Assembly (NCBI RefSeq): GCF_010093535.1 | Contig: NW_022985214.1 | Coordinates: forward strand, 109,985 to 173,984 | DNA: 64,000 bases | Direction: 5' to 3' | DNA from: Lindgomyces ingoldianus | Lineage: Eukaryota > Ascomycota > Dothideomycetes > Pleosporales > Lindgomycetaceae | In this document: one piece after another, positions 19,259 to 29,887 of the stretch | Position numbering within the stretch: position 1 is the first letter of the stretch | Layout: each line of letters opens with the position of its first letter | Made by a program: the position numbers and the translations under genes | The notes under the pieces: generated by a model | Told to the model about the DNA's origin: nothing | Database searches by the model: none | The model's input: only the letters and a program-made list of their open reading frames with translations

Positions 19259-21760
19259 ACGTACTTCACAGGCGAGTTGCTCACACACCTGAGTCGCTTA
19301 CTTTTGCTAAGACCCCACTAAACTACCCTTCCTACACTAATGCATTCCCTACAACACTACTTAGACGTGCTAAAAGAATGTTAGATACAGCTTACGCTCT
19401 AAGCTTTTAAATAAAACATAAAACTTTTAAAGAAATGTGCTGCAGCTATATGCAGAGTCTTATAAAAGACAATAAATAACTACAGCACTAGACAACCTTT
19501 ACAAGCTAATTCTACAGCTAAATTACAAAGGCTAGGTAATAAAAAGAAGCAGGTTATTGTTAAGACTATACTTAAGCTATATGTGCAAGGAATTTCCTCT
19601 TAGATAGCATTTATAGCTAATATAGCTAATTCTTTGCGCGCTAAGCGTAATCTAGGCTATATTTGCATAAACTAGCCTAGTACGTTTGTAAAGTGTTATT
19701 TAGAGCTTAAAGTAACATTTAAGCGTAAGTACAACTATAAGAGAGCTCTCTACAAAAGTCCTAGGGTAATTTAGAGCAGGTTTAGCCTTGTAGAGAATAT
19801 TAAAGCTAAGTATAGCATCTAGAATAATAACACGTACAACTTTAGCAAGATAGGGTTTATAATTAGCTAAATATCTCTTAACTATACTTGCGCTTAAAAC
19901 TTTACTTTAAGCTCTAAATAACACTTTATAAACATACTAGGCTAGTTTATGTAAATATAGCCTAGATTACGCTTAGCGCGCAAAGAATTAGCTATATTAG
20001 CTATAAATGCTATCTAAGAGGAAATTCCTTGCGCATATAGCTTAAGTATAGTCTTAACAATCACCTGCTTCTTTTTATTGCCTAGCCTCTGTAATTTAGC
20101 TGTAGAATTAGCTTATAACGTACTTTATAGGCGAGTTGCTCACACACCTAAGTTGCTTACTTTTGCTAAGACCCTACTACACTACTCTTCCTACACTAAT
20201 GCATTTCTAATAACACTACTTAAACATGTTAAAGAAATGTTAGATGCAGCTTACACTCTAAGCTTTTAAATAAGACATAACACTTTCTAAGTAACACACT
20301 ACAGCTATTGATAGAGTCTTTTAAAAGATAATAAGTAACTAACGCACTAGACAACCTTCTTAAGCTAATTATATAGCTAACTTATAGAAGCTAGATAATA
20401 ACAAGGAGTAGGTAATTATTTAGCACATACTTAAGCTAGATGCGTAAGGATTTCCCCCCTAGCTAGCAGCTGTAGCTAATATAGCTAATTCTTTACACGC
20501 TAAGCGTAATATAGGCTATATTAGCATAAACTAGCTTAATACATTTATTAAGCGTTACCTAGAGCTTAAAGTAAAGTTTAAGCGTAAGTATAACTATAAA
20601 AAAGCCTTCTATAAGGATCCTATAGTAATTTAAAGCTAGTTTAACCTTATAGAGAATATTAAAGCTAAGTATAGCATCTAGAATAACAACACGTACAACT
20701 TTAATAAGATAGAGTTTATAATAAGCTAGATATTTACTAGAGCAGTTGTTACAGGTTTAAAGAGATAAGGATAGCTAAAAGTAGTCTAGCTAGATAACTA
20801 GGAGTAGACAACAGCTATCTAGGGCATTAATGCTAAAGAGTAGGCTATTCTGCTCTTTATTATCTTCTAGAGTAGCAACTACCTTTTAAACTAGTATAAA
20901 GAGAAAAATCTACTCTAAAATTAAGTTATTGCAATCTCTAAGCGCAGCTAGACTACTAATTAGCTTAGTCTAGACTAGTTAAAGCACTTTAATGTGTATA
21001 TAAAGAAGTGTACTGTTAGCAGCTACTGTCTGCTAGTTATTAACAGCTATAAAAGCTATAACTTGCTTTATTTTTAGTAATACTATAAAGATAATAAGAT
21101 TATTACTATCTACATGCCTTTTTACTTATTACACCTCTTATAGCCACTTAATGTAAGTTGTTTTGCTCTTTTAAAAAAAGTGTATAGGCGCTAAGCTAAA
21201 AACCTTATGCACAACTAGATTACTTATATTATAAAAATAAAGTTTCTACTATGCTTTAAAGTAGCCTATAATGCTGTAATTACTTCTAGTAATATCTAAG
21301 AAAAGTTCTAAGGCGCTAGATTAGTTCCTTTTAACCTATAATAGGTTATAATAGGCTTTAATGTAAAGTTGCGCACTCTATTACTACTACTACCTATATA
21401 TAACAAGCCCTAGCAGTTGTAAACCCTAAGTAATACCTTAGAACTTAGGTTATAATTAATGCTTATAAAGATAAGGATTTAGAAGCATATAAATAGTTTA
21501 CTAACTTCTATAGTTAAGGTGTTTAAGAAGGTTTTAAAGGGGGCAGTAATAATTGTGTACAAGCTAGTGTTAGTGTAACAGAAAATTACTAAGCTTTAAG
21601 CAGCTAATAAGGCTGCCACATAATATAAATTGCATAAAAGAAAGCAGATTAAGGCAGAAAAGACTTTAATAATTTAGAAAGGCCTGCGCTTAACAGCTCT
21701 AAAAGAGTTTAGAGCGCGCAGTGACAGGAAGAAGGCAAAGAAGCAGGTGCAAGCTAAAGT

Positions 21761-22171
21761 TGTTAGATTGAAGCACTGTTTCTGGGCTTCCTGAGATGAA
21801 TGATGGGTTTGGATATGATGTATGGGATGATTGATTGATTGTATTGATTGTGTTGATTTATCGATCCTTTTTCTGCTCTACTCGTGTTGCTCGGCTTTTT
21901 GTTCTGCCGATCCGAGTCCCTCGCGCACTAGCCCTATGCGCGACCAGCTTGCAACATGCTGCAATTTGCTGCAAAATGCTGTAACATGCTGCAATTTGCT
22001 GCAATTTGCTGCAACATGCTGTAAAATGCTGCAATTTGCTGCAACATGCTGCAAAATGCTGCAAAATGCTGCAATTTGCAGCAACATACTGTTCGAGCTT
22101 ATTGCTCGTACTATGTAGCAGCTTTCGACAAACGTTACTCCTGTCTCGACAGTAGGTGCGCATATCTGACA
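21761..22171 (-). repeat. 3' LTR of the Copia element (411 bp)
   Basis: It runs from TGTTAGATTGAAGC to CATATCTGACA and contains about 14 copies of a 10-bp minisatellite (TGCAANNTGC) at 21951-22090. Overlapping ORFs through the minisatellite are not genes. Confidence 0.9.
21951..22090. repeat. 10-bp minisatellite inside the Copia LTR
   Basis: Units TGCAACATGC, TGCAATTTGC, TGCAAAATGC and TGTAACATGC alternate, about 14 in a row. The same array has about 13 units in the right LTR (27081-27209) and about 7 in the solo LTR (55345-55414), which explains most of the LTR length differences. Confidence 0.9.
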
Positions 22172-25100
22172 CACCCCCTCAGCTTGGACATGCTTCAAGC
22201 TGGTTCCCGATTGCGCAATCTTAGTATGCTTCCAGGGCTTCCATTCTTGCTTCAATCTCTTCCATATCCGCTTCCTGACTGACTATCCTCTCCCTGACGT
22301 TAACTAGCCGAATTTGCTAAAGAAAGCTTAGCCATTTGCTGGCTAGAAGCGCTTTAGTGAGTCCGTCCGCAAGCATCTTGCTAGAGGGGACATGGACAAC
22401 CTTGATCGTTTGTCGAGAGACTTCCTGTCAGAGCCAGTGGTTATGGATGTTGACATGTCGGAGCTTGGTTTAAAGTTAAGATATCTCTTTGTTTACTAGT
22501 TAGATTGTCTGCTTGTTGTTGCACTAGATTGTAATAGTTAAATTAGGCAGCTTAACCTATAGTTTGTTAAAGAGCATTCTTGTAAACATAGCTTTCTTAG
22601 CAACTTAGAACAGTGTAAGTAATTCTGCTTTTATTATTAATGTTGTAACTATATCTTGTTTATTTGCTTACTATGCAATCTATCTACTAAATAGTTAAAT
22701 AACATAGCCCTAAAAGCTCTTCTTATTTAGTGTATTATTTACAAATAACGCATTACTTGCTACTACAAGGTAGTCTTCTCCTCCTAATTAGAGTGCGTAC
22801 GTCTGTGTCGCATGTAGGTACAGGATGACTTAATCAGCTGCATCCTGATGGTTAGATGCGGGATTTGTAAGAAACTGTGTAAGGCGTAATGTAGCAAAGG
22901 CAATGTCTAGTCTTATAGTAACTGCTGCAAAGAGTAGAGATCTAATCTTCTGCTAATATTAATTTACTTCTAATAGGGTTGCAAAACTAAATTATAGCAT
23001 TAGTTTAATCTTACTTATAGGTGTAGCATGCTGCAGGTTCTTTCTGTTAGCTAGCCTAGCTATTTTGTTAATATATAATGCCTATAATAGCTAAATTATT
23101 TATTGCTATTAATTTTTAATAATCTTAACTCCTAAAAACTATTATAGGTCTTTGCCTTCTATTAGGGTATACTTCTCTTGTAACTAGTCTACTACACGCT
23201 GTGCATCTGCTTTAGAGCCTTTTTTATACGCAATAATAAAGTTGTCTACATAGAAGAAGACAAATATTCTAGCTTTAGTTATATAGTAAGGTTTATGTAG
23301 AACAGCTAAGAACCTAAGGCCTTTAAAAGTTGTTATAAAATAGTATTACTAGAGTAGAGAAGAAATTTATAGGCTATATAGTGCTTTTTAAAGCTTTAGT
23401 ATTATACCTAGTTTCTAATAGCCTCTTAGCATCTGCATGTAGATATTGCGGTTAATTACTGTATGTATAAACGCGTTAGTTATGTTGTATTATTTAAGCT
23501 CTAAGTTAAAGCGTGCAGATATTGCTATTAGCATTTAAAATAAGCGTCCTGCTAGGGTGGCAGCGTAGGTATCTTATGTAGTAATGTTTCTCTGTTAATT
23601 GCTGCAGACTACTAGTTGCGCCTTACATCTTTACAATCTATAGTGCTTGTTAAGCTTGTAGGTGTACACCTACATACAATCTAGAATCTGCTGTCTAGCT
23701 GCCTTAATTAGCTTTATCTAGACCTCTGTCTAGAATTTTATTGTCTAATAACTATCTAGGTGCGTTCTTTTTACTGCCTTAAACATCTTATGTAGAAGGT
23801 GCTTCTCTAGTTGCTTTTAGGTTAATAGCAGAAGTAGCAGCTAGCTTCTATAAGGTGTTTTTTTTTTAAATAGTATTTTTATTAATGCTGCTTTATCTAG
23901 CGTTTTGCTGCTATGCTTTCCTATACTTCTAGATCTTATGCTAGCTATAAAGGCTGCAGCCTATAGTATAGTCTTTAGCAACCCTATTTAGCTTAGCTTT
24001 AGTGCTGCTCTAGCTATTAACTGCATAAGCAATGCTGCAGGTAGTAGAGTGTTTAGAGAAGATAGATAGTTATCTCTAATCTTTCTTTCTTAATAGTAGC
24101 CTAGTAGGTCTACTTTATTAAAATTTAATATATTATCTATAGTGTTATTTTTATAAAATAACTCTGTTTCTAGCTAATAACTAGGTGTTAGAAGCTTAAT
24201 TATTTTAATGTATGTAGTAATTTTCTTTACTATGTTATACATAAAGTTATTTATTAGGTCTTTAGGCTTACTACTAAAGATTAAGTGTTTATTAAAAATA
24301 ACATTATGTGTATAGATTACTTTTGCTAGCAGTAGTATCTATACACAGTAGATGTTTAATAATTAGTACCTAACTAGATATTTAATCTACGCCTTTAGGT
24401 CTAGCCTCTGTAGCTTAAATTTATTCTAATGTGTGTTATTAGTTATTATAAATGCTTTGCAGCTATAAGCTTTTAAATATGTAAAGCTTAGCTTTTAAAT
24501 ATGTAAAGCTTAGCTTTTAAATTAATGTAATAACTCTATTATTTAAAGCTGCTTATGTAAAGAAGATCTTGTATAGTGTCTTCTAGTTGTTAGCATAGTT
24601 TAGTGTCTAATTGTATAGGTATACGCCTGCTCTAGTAATATATAGCTATATGTCCTATAGTAGGTTAGCATCTAGTTGCATAGCCTGTAACTTCTTCTTG
24701 TTTACACCCTCTAAGCGTTTAGCTTCTCTGTTCTAGGCTTATGTATCTAGTGCTAAAGGCTTAACAGTTATTTTATGTAATGCTAGCTAGTGTTCTACCT
24801 TTAGTTTTACTGTTATAATCTTATTATTAGCTTTAATAACTTTTATAGTAATATTATAATAGTTCTTTAAAAAAAGGATAAAGATTATAAAAGCTTTAAT
24901 AATTAATTTAGTAGGCTTATTATTCTTAAAGTAGAGGTCTTACTAAAGGCTAGAATACTTATTAGTAATTAGCATTTAACTTTACTCTTTTATAATGCTT
25001 TATGCTTTATATGCATAGAAATTAATTAATAGTCTTTTACTAAGTCTACTATTACTAATTTATAGTGCGCAGCTAATTTATTATTGTATCTTAGCTCTGC

Positions 25101-26615
25101 TACATAAGTTACATTAAACTATTATAATTCTTTTAATTTACACCTCCTTAGCTTACTATATAAGGTGTTAAAGTGTAGCTAGTCTAGAGTGTCCTAGACG
25201 CTTATGCTATAGCTCTACTAATGCCTTTTATAGACTACATTTAGTTCTTGTGTTAATTATATGTGTATAATATAAGCCTTTTTATAGTAGATAGTACTCT
25301 AACACCTATTAGCTATAGATCTCTATAAGATCTCTAATTATTATCCTGTTTAGAGCCTTTAAAGTAGTTAGCTCTGCTTATGTGTCCTACTAGATTCCTT
25401 TCTGTCGCAGCAGGCAGAACAAGACTAGGTTGCACAGCAGGTCTAGGCACAGTGCAGTGTTATAAAGTACAAGACTGTATGCTTAACTATGTGTTCTATG
25501 CTTACTTTTTAAGCTTAGTGTAATTAATCTGTAGCCTTAAATTTATATGCAAGAGTTTCTAGACTAGATAAAGTCTTTTAGTGTTAGTAAATAATAGTTA
25601 TAGATTTAATTAAAATTATTTATAATATAGCATATTAAGCTTAAGTTAAAGATAAATAATTCTCTTAGCAGATATCTATTCTAGTTTAAATTAACTATAG
25701 CTAGCAATGCAGCTACCTTAACTCTTAATACTTCCTAGCTTTTAAGTTAGTCTTCTTGTATCTCTAGCATAGGTGTATGTAAACTCTTTAGAATTAGTAT
25801 CTTTAAATTATGTCTACACTGCCCTCTTAGTAGGCCTTAAAATTCTAAGTTATGCTTACACTTTAATGCTATAAGCTCTTTAACTCTCTTATTTAGCATC
25901 TACTAGTCTAGTGCTCTGTCTAGATAGACATAGAAGCAGTCCTTTAGTGCATAGATGTGTCTACATGCAGGACATTTAGTGCCTTTTGTTTTAGTAGAGT
26001 TTTAGCTTAAAGATAACTTTCTATTATCTTCTTAATAACATTAATGTTAAAGTTTACTCTATTTTCTTAACATTACAACTTCTACACTACAGGCGTCTTT
26101 ATTTGTGCCCTAGGTAGTCTTTCTACTTTTAGTAAGGTATAATAAGTTCTTTATTATAAAGGCAGCTTTATGCTTTCTTATATGTATTAGATAATTTAAC
26201 ATTATATGTTTTTAAAAGCGCTTTATTTTTTTTTTTAATTTATGTTTAGTGCAAACTGTCTACTTTTCTAAAAGGTTATAGACTAATAAGGGGCAACTTT
26301 ATTTATAGTAGTTAGAAAGTCCTTTGCTACAGCATTAAACTGCGTTGTTTCTAGAACATTTTGTGTCTCTGCTTCTGTGGCAGCGTAGTTATACTCTGCT
26401 AGCTACAGGTCCTATATGCTCGCGTTTCTTAGCAGCTTTAAGGATGCATTATATTAGTCACACACATGTTCTTGTTTAAATTAGTTGTTAACACCTACTA
26501 TAGCTTTAAAGTTTATAATCCACTGTCTAAGTAGTTAATCTAGAGAACAGCATGTACGCTGCAGATGCGGGCTAACTGTTAACTAGATAAAGACAATAAT
26601 CTGTTAGAAGCTTAA

Positions 26616-26945
26616 TTACTCTCTTTTATAGTTATGTCTGTTACTTTTATACTTGTTAGCCTTAATCTTGTAGTATTTAATAGCTTTTTTAAAGGCTCTA
26701 ACACTGCTTGTTAATAGCTTGTTCATGTGCGTAGGCGTTTCAACGTTAGAGGCTGGTGAAAACTCAGCTATTAGCGGCATCTCTAGAGCTCTTGGTTTGG
26801 AGATCATTTGGATGGTCAACTTAGGATCCACTTGCGGCCAGATGCCGTGCGCTACACATCTCGATTGCAGCTGCATCATCCAGGCTCTGTAGTCGGTGTG
26901 GTCTCGAAGGACGACTGTCGCGTCTCGAGTAGGCTGGGTGGCCAT
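26616..26945 (-). pseudogene. Copia Gag N-terminus (truncated by RIP stop)
   Basis: The reading frame starts MATQPTRDATVVLRDHTDY with WMMQLQSRCVAHGIW following, the usual start of fungal Copia Gag (UBN2-type). It stops after 109 residues in decayed sequence. It lies just inside the 5' LTR side of the element, next to the assembly gap. Confidence 0.75.
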
Positions 26946-26976
26946 TTTGTATCGATGGAGGCACTGAGACTCTTAA

Positions 26977-27026
26977 NNNNNNNNNNNNNNNNNNNNNNNN
27001 NNNNNNNNNNNNNNNNNNNNNNNNNN
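26977..27026. other. Assembly gap (50 N)
   Basis: Exactly 50 unknown bases lie between the Gag start and the middle of the 5' LTR. By comparison with the other LTR at least ~135 bp of LTR plus the primer-binding site are hidden, so the true length is larger than 50. Confidence 0.95.
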
Positions 27027-27209
27027 TTTTTGTTCTGCCGATCCGAGTCCCTCGCGCACTAGCCCTATGCGCGACCAGCTTGCAACATGCTGCAATTTGC
27101 TGCAAAATGCTGTAACATGCTGCAATTTGCTGCAATTTGCTGCAACATGCTGTAAAATGCTGCAATTTGCTGCAACATGCTGTAAAATGCTGCAATTTGC
27201 TGCAACATA

Positions 27210-29324
27210 CCCGTTTTTCTCGCTTGACGCACGGGCTCACCTGGCGCACACTTTGCTCAGGAACACTAAAATTGTCACATAATACTAACTCCACCAATAT
27301 GGACCCGATTTTGGAAGCGCTTGCAGCGTTAGAATCCCTGGAGTTTGGATAAAAAGTTAATATCACTCAAGTTGCGAAAAAATATGGTGTTGAACGATCA
27401 ACGCTGTCGCGAAGGTGGCGCGGGGTCCAGGGCTCCCGTGCAGAGCAATATGAGAATCAACGACTTTTAAACAACTGTCAGGAGAAGGAGCTCTCAGAAT
27501 ACATTGAGAGACTGTGTGAGCGAGGGCTACCCCCTACAAGGAACATGCTACGCAACTTTGCTACTAAAATAAGCAGCAAACAGGCAGGGAGCTCGTGGCC
27601 GGACCGGTTCCTCAAGCGTTACCAAGTCGACCTAGTATCAAAGTGGACTACTGGCATTAACAAGGAGAGGAAGAGAGCTGATTCTGCCTTTAAATACGCA
27701 CTATATTTTAATCTCCTAAAGCGCAAGATTGAACAATACAATATCCAGCCAGAAGACATGTACAATATAGATAAAAAGGGCTTCTTAATTAGGGTGCTTT
27801 TAAAGATAAAGCAGATCTTCTCCCAGCAGAAGTATAAAGAGGGTGGGATCAAGCAGATGGTTCAGGACGGCAACCGCAAGTGGATAACAACAATTGCTTG
27901 TATATGCGCTGACAGATCCTCTCTCTCTCCAGGCCTCATCTACCAGGCAGTTACAGGTAACATTTAAGACTTATAGCTTTAGGACTTTAATCCTAAGATA
28001 CACAAAGCTTTCTTTGCTTTATCTCTAAGTAGATAGACTAACAACAACCTTAGGCTTTAATAGCTTAAGATAATCTTTAATAAAGAGACTAAACTAAAGG
28101 CGCAGCAAAGATACTAACTTCTTATTCTTAATAGACATAGATCCTATATAAACATAAAGTTTATTAAGTACTACAACAATAACAAGATCCTCCTAGCTAT
28201 CTATCCCCCTTATAGTACTTATACACTTTAGCCGCTTAACGTCTACTTGTTTAGGCCTCTCTTATAAGCTTATACTTATAAGATAGCATAGTTTATAGAA
28301 GAATCTTAAGCTTTCTTTGCTATTACTAAGAGGGATTTCTTCTGCATGTTCTAGGCAGCATAGGAGAGAGCTTTTACTACTAAGAACATTCTCTTAGGGT
28401 TTAAAACCTGCAGTCTCTATCTCTTTAAGCCTAACGTTATTCTAGACTAATTTAATAACCCTAAGGCTAAGAGACCTTCCTCTAGTAAGAGCTTAAGGTT
28501 AGTGCTTACAGCTAAAGATTAGAGGAAGATTACTAAGCTTTTAAGATTAGTTATTAACAACGTATACAACTCTAAGGCTTAGCAGCTCTTACAAACAATC
28601 TACTTACTGTTTACGCAGAACATCCTCTTAAAACTAGAGGTTTGCGGCCTTAAAAAAGCACTAGTTAATAAGAAGAAGTGTTAGCAGAGGGGTAAAGCTT
28701 TCTAGCTTAAACTTCCTCTTAATCTAGATAGTAGAGCAATCTTTTAGAGCTTAAACAAGGTCTAGCAAGCTTGTAAGCAAGAAACAAAGAAAGCAGAAGC
28801 AGCAGAGGCAGAGAGACTTAAAAAAAAAGAAGATGCTAAGCGCAAAGCTACAGAGAAAGCAGAGAAGGAGCAGGTTATAGAGGAGAGACAGCGCATAAAG
28901 GCTACTGCAAAGGAAATCTAACTCTAAGAGCAGGCTTAGAAGCAGCGGGAGAAGGAGGACAACAAGCAAGCTAGATTAGCAGCTGCGCAGCTCTAAAAGG
29001 ACATCTAATATGCTAAACAGGCTAAAAAAAGAAGCAAACAGCATTCTCTTAGTCCTTAGGATGATAGTGGTAATAAGGAATCAGTTGTAGAGGTTATCGC
29101 TGCCCCCTAGCTGACGAATCGCCGAGGGCGACAGATCAGCCTTCCTACTAGGTATCGCGACTAGATAATGACGTAGTTTTATTCGCCGTACCCTATTGCC
29201 TGTTACTCTACAAAATCTTGCGATAATTCAAATTATAGTGAGCTCTAGAGCTTCAAATCTATGTGAGGATATTGGCTGAAATCCGTGCGCCAGGTGAGGC
29301 CGTGCGTCAAGCGAGAAAAACGGG
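27210..29324 (+). mobile_element. Pogo-family DNA transposon (pogo-1), 2,115 bp
   Basis: The inverted ends CCCGTTTTTCTCGCTTGACG and its inverse are flanked by TA (27208-27209 and 29325-29326). It encodes one long transposase frame (see the next entry). It is inserted in the Copia LTR and is the youngest layer of this nest. A related, more decayed copy lies at 58003-59579. Confidence 0.92.
27299..29164 (+). pseudogene. Pogo-type DDE transposase (CENP-B/Psq HTH), nonsense-mutated
   Basis: One uninterrupted phase of 622 codons runs from the ATG to a final TAG with no indel, but it has many in-frame TAA/TAG. The first is at codon ~18, and most of the DDE core past 27965 is affected. Recognisable parts are a Psq helix-turn-helix (ITQVAKKYGVERSTLSRRW), a CENPB-type HTH (ELSEYIERLCERGLPPTR), the first catalytic Asp in MYNIDKKGFLI (codon 27770-27772, retained), KWITTIACICADRSSLSPGL, and a Lys/Glu-rich C-terminal tail. 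The stops sit mostly where CAG/CAA is expected, as RIP would produce. Confidence 0.85.
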
Positions 29325-29637
29325 TACTGTTCGAGCTTATTGCTCGTACTATGTAGCAGCTTTCGTCAAACGTTCCTCCTGTCTTGACAGTAGGTGCGCA
29401 TATCTGACAAAAGTAGGTGAGCTATCCTAAAGGCGCTGCAGACAGTGCAATTAGACTAGGCATAACGCGCAAACATGTAAGCAAGAAGCAGAAGTAGTAT
29501 CTAAATAATATTCTAGGCTGTACTGTACTATATAGTGCTAGAGCGGGTTGTTATAGGCTATAATAGAGTTTGTTGGGGTGGGGTCTTGGCAAAAGTAAGC
29601 GACTCGGGTGTGTGAGCAACTCGCCTATGAAGTACGT

Positions 29638-29880
29638 TAAAGGTTGTCTAGCGCTATAGTTATTTATTATCTTTTATAAAACTCTGCACATAGCTATAGC
29701 ACATTTCTTTAAGAGTTTTATGTCTTATTTAAAAGCTTAAAGCGTAAGCTGTATCTAACGTTCTTTTAGCGCGTCTAAGTAGTGTTGTGGGGAATGCATT
29801 AGTGTAGGAAGAGTAGTTTAGTAGGGTCTTAGCAAAAGTAAGCGACTTAGGTGTGTGAGCAACTCGCCCGTGAAGTACGT
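29638..29880. repeat. Continuation of the right arm of fold-back element 3
   Basis: The sequence resumes exactly where 20117 left off (AGCTTA-TA then AAGGTTGTCTAG). It ends with the family terminus CTCGCCCGTGAAGTACGT followed by TA. Confidence 0.85.
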
Positions 29881-29887
29881 TACACAT

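Larger units (their letters stand above)
21761..29409 (-). mobile_element. Ty1/Copia LTR retrotransposon, RIP-degraded
   Basis: It is flanked by the 5-bp duplication AAAGT (21756-21760, 29410-29414), and the paralogous Fot1-like copy at about 50900 shows the empty site GCTAAAGTAGGTGAGC. Genes run on the minus strand: Gag start at 26945, reverse transcriptase with FVFFYVDNFIIAY near 23230-23280 (catalytic YVDD changed to YVDN), and the end of RNase H with PSSKMLADGLTKAL near 22340-22410. The polypurine tract GAGGGGGTG abuts the left (3') LTR. Between the motifs the frames are riddled with stops. The right (5') LTR is split by a pogo element and partly lost in an assembly gap. Confidence 0.9.
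27027..29409 (-). repeat. 5' LTR of the Copia element, partial, split by a pogo insertion
   Basis: The LTR segments are 27027-27209 and 29325-29409. They join to match 21895-22171 of the other LTR. The minisatellite lies at 27081-27209. The TA at the split is duplicated by the pogo element. Confidence 0.88.
20118..29637 (+). mobile_element. Fot1/pogo-like transposon (subfamily A), interrupted by Copia
   Basis: The ends ACGTACTTTATAGGCGAG and CGCCTATGAAGTACGT are flanked by TA. Without the Copia insertion and one 5-bp duplication the element is 1,866 bp, as in the copy at 49263-51128. The plus strand codes for a RIP-broken DDE transposase: TACAACTTTAAT (YNFN, where the family has YNFD) near 20700, and a C-terminal zinc knuckle of CxxCxxxxHxxxxC form near 29450, beyond the Copia insertion. 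It is not functional. Confidence 0.87.
19259..29880. mobile_element. Fold-back element 3, host of a four-level nest
   Basis: The left arm and centre lie at 19259-20117 and the remainder of the right arm at 29638-29880, both with the family ends and TA duplication. Removing the inserted Fot1-like element (20118-29637) and its TA leaves exactly 1,100 bp, the family length. Confidence 0.88.

Noticed and set aside
21951..22090. Regular short repeats that might suggest a CRISPR array
   Set aside because: Units are 10 bp with no spacers, lie in an LTR, and the genome is eukaryotic.
21831..22282. Overlapping ORFs on both strands rich in Cys/Leu/Gln/Ala
   Set aside because: They are translations of the 10-bp minisatellite inside the Copia LTR; the same pattern appears in every LTR copy.
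22300..26600. Many short frames that could be separate genes
   Set aside because: They are fragments of Copia Pol on the minus strand broken by RIP stops; only the motifs listed are readable.
28751..28969. Leu/Cys-rich minus-strand ORF
   Set aside because: It is the antisense shadow of the Lys/Glu/Ala-rich tail of the pogo transposase.
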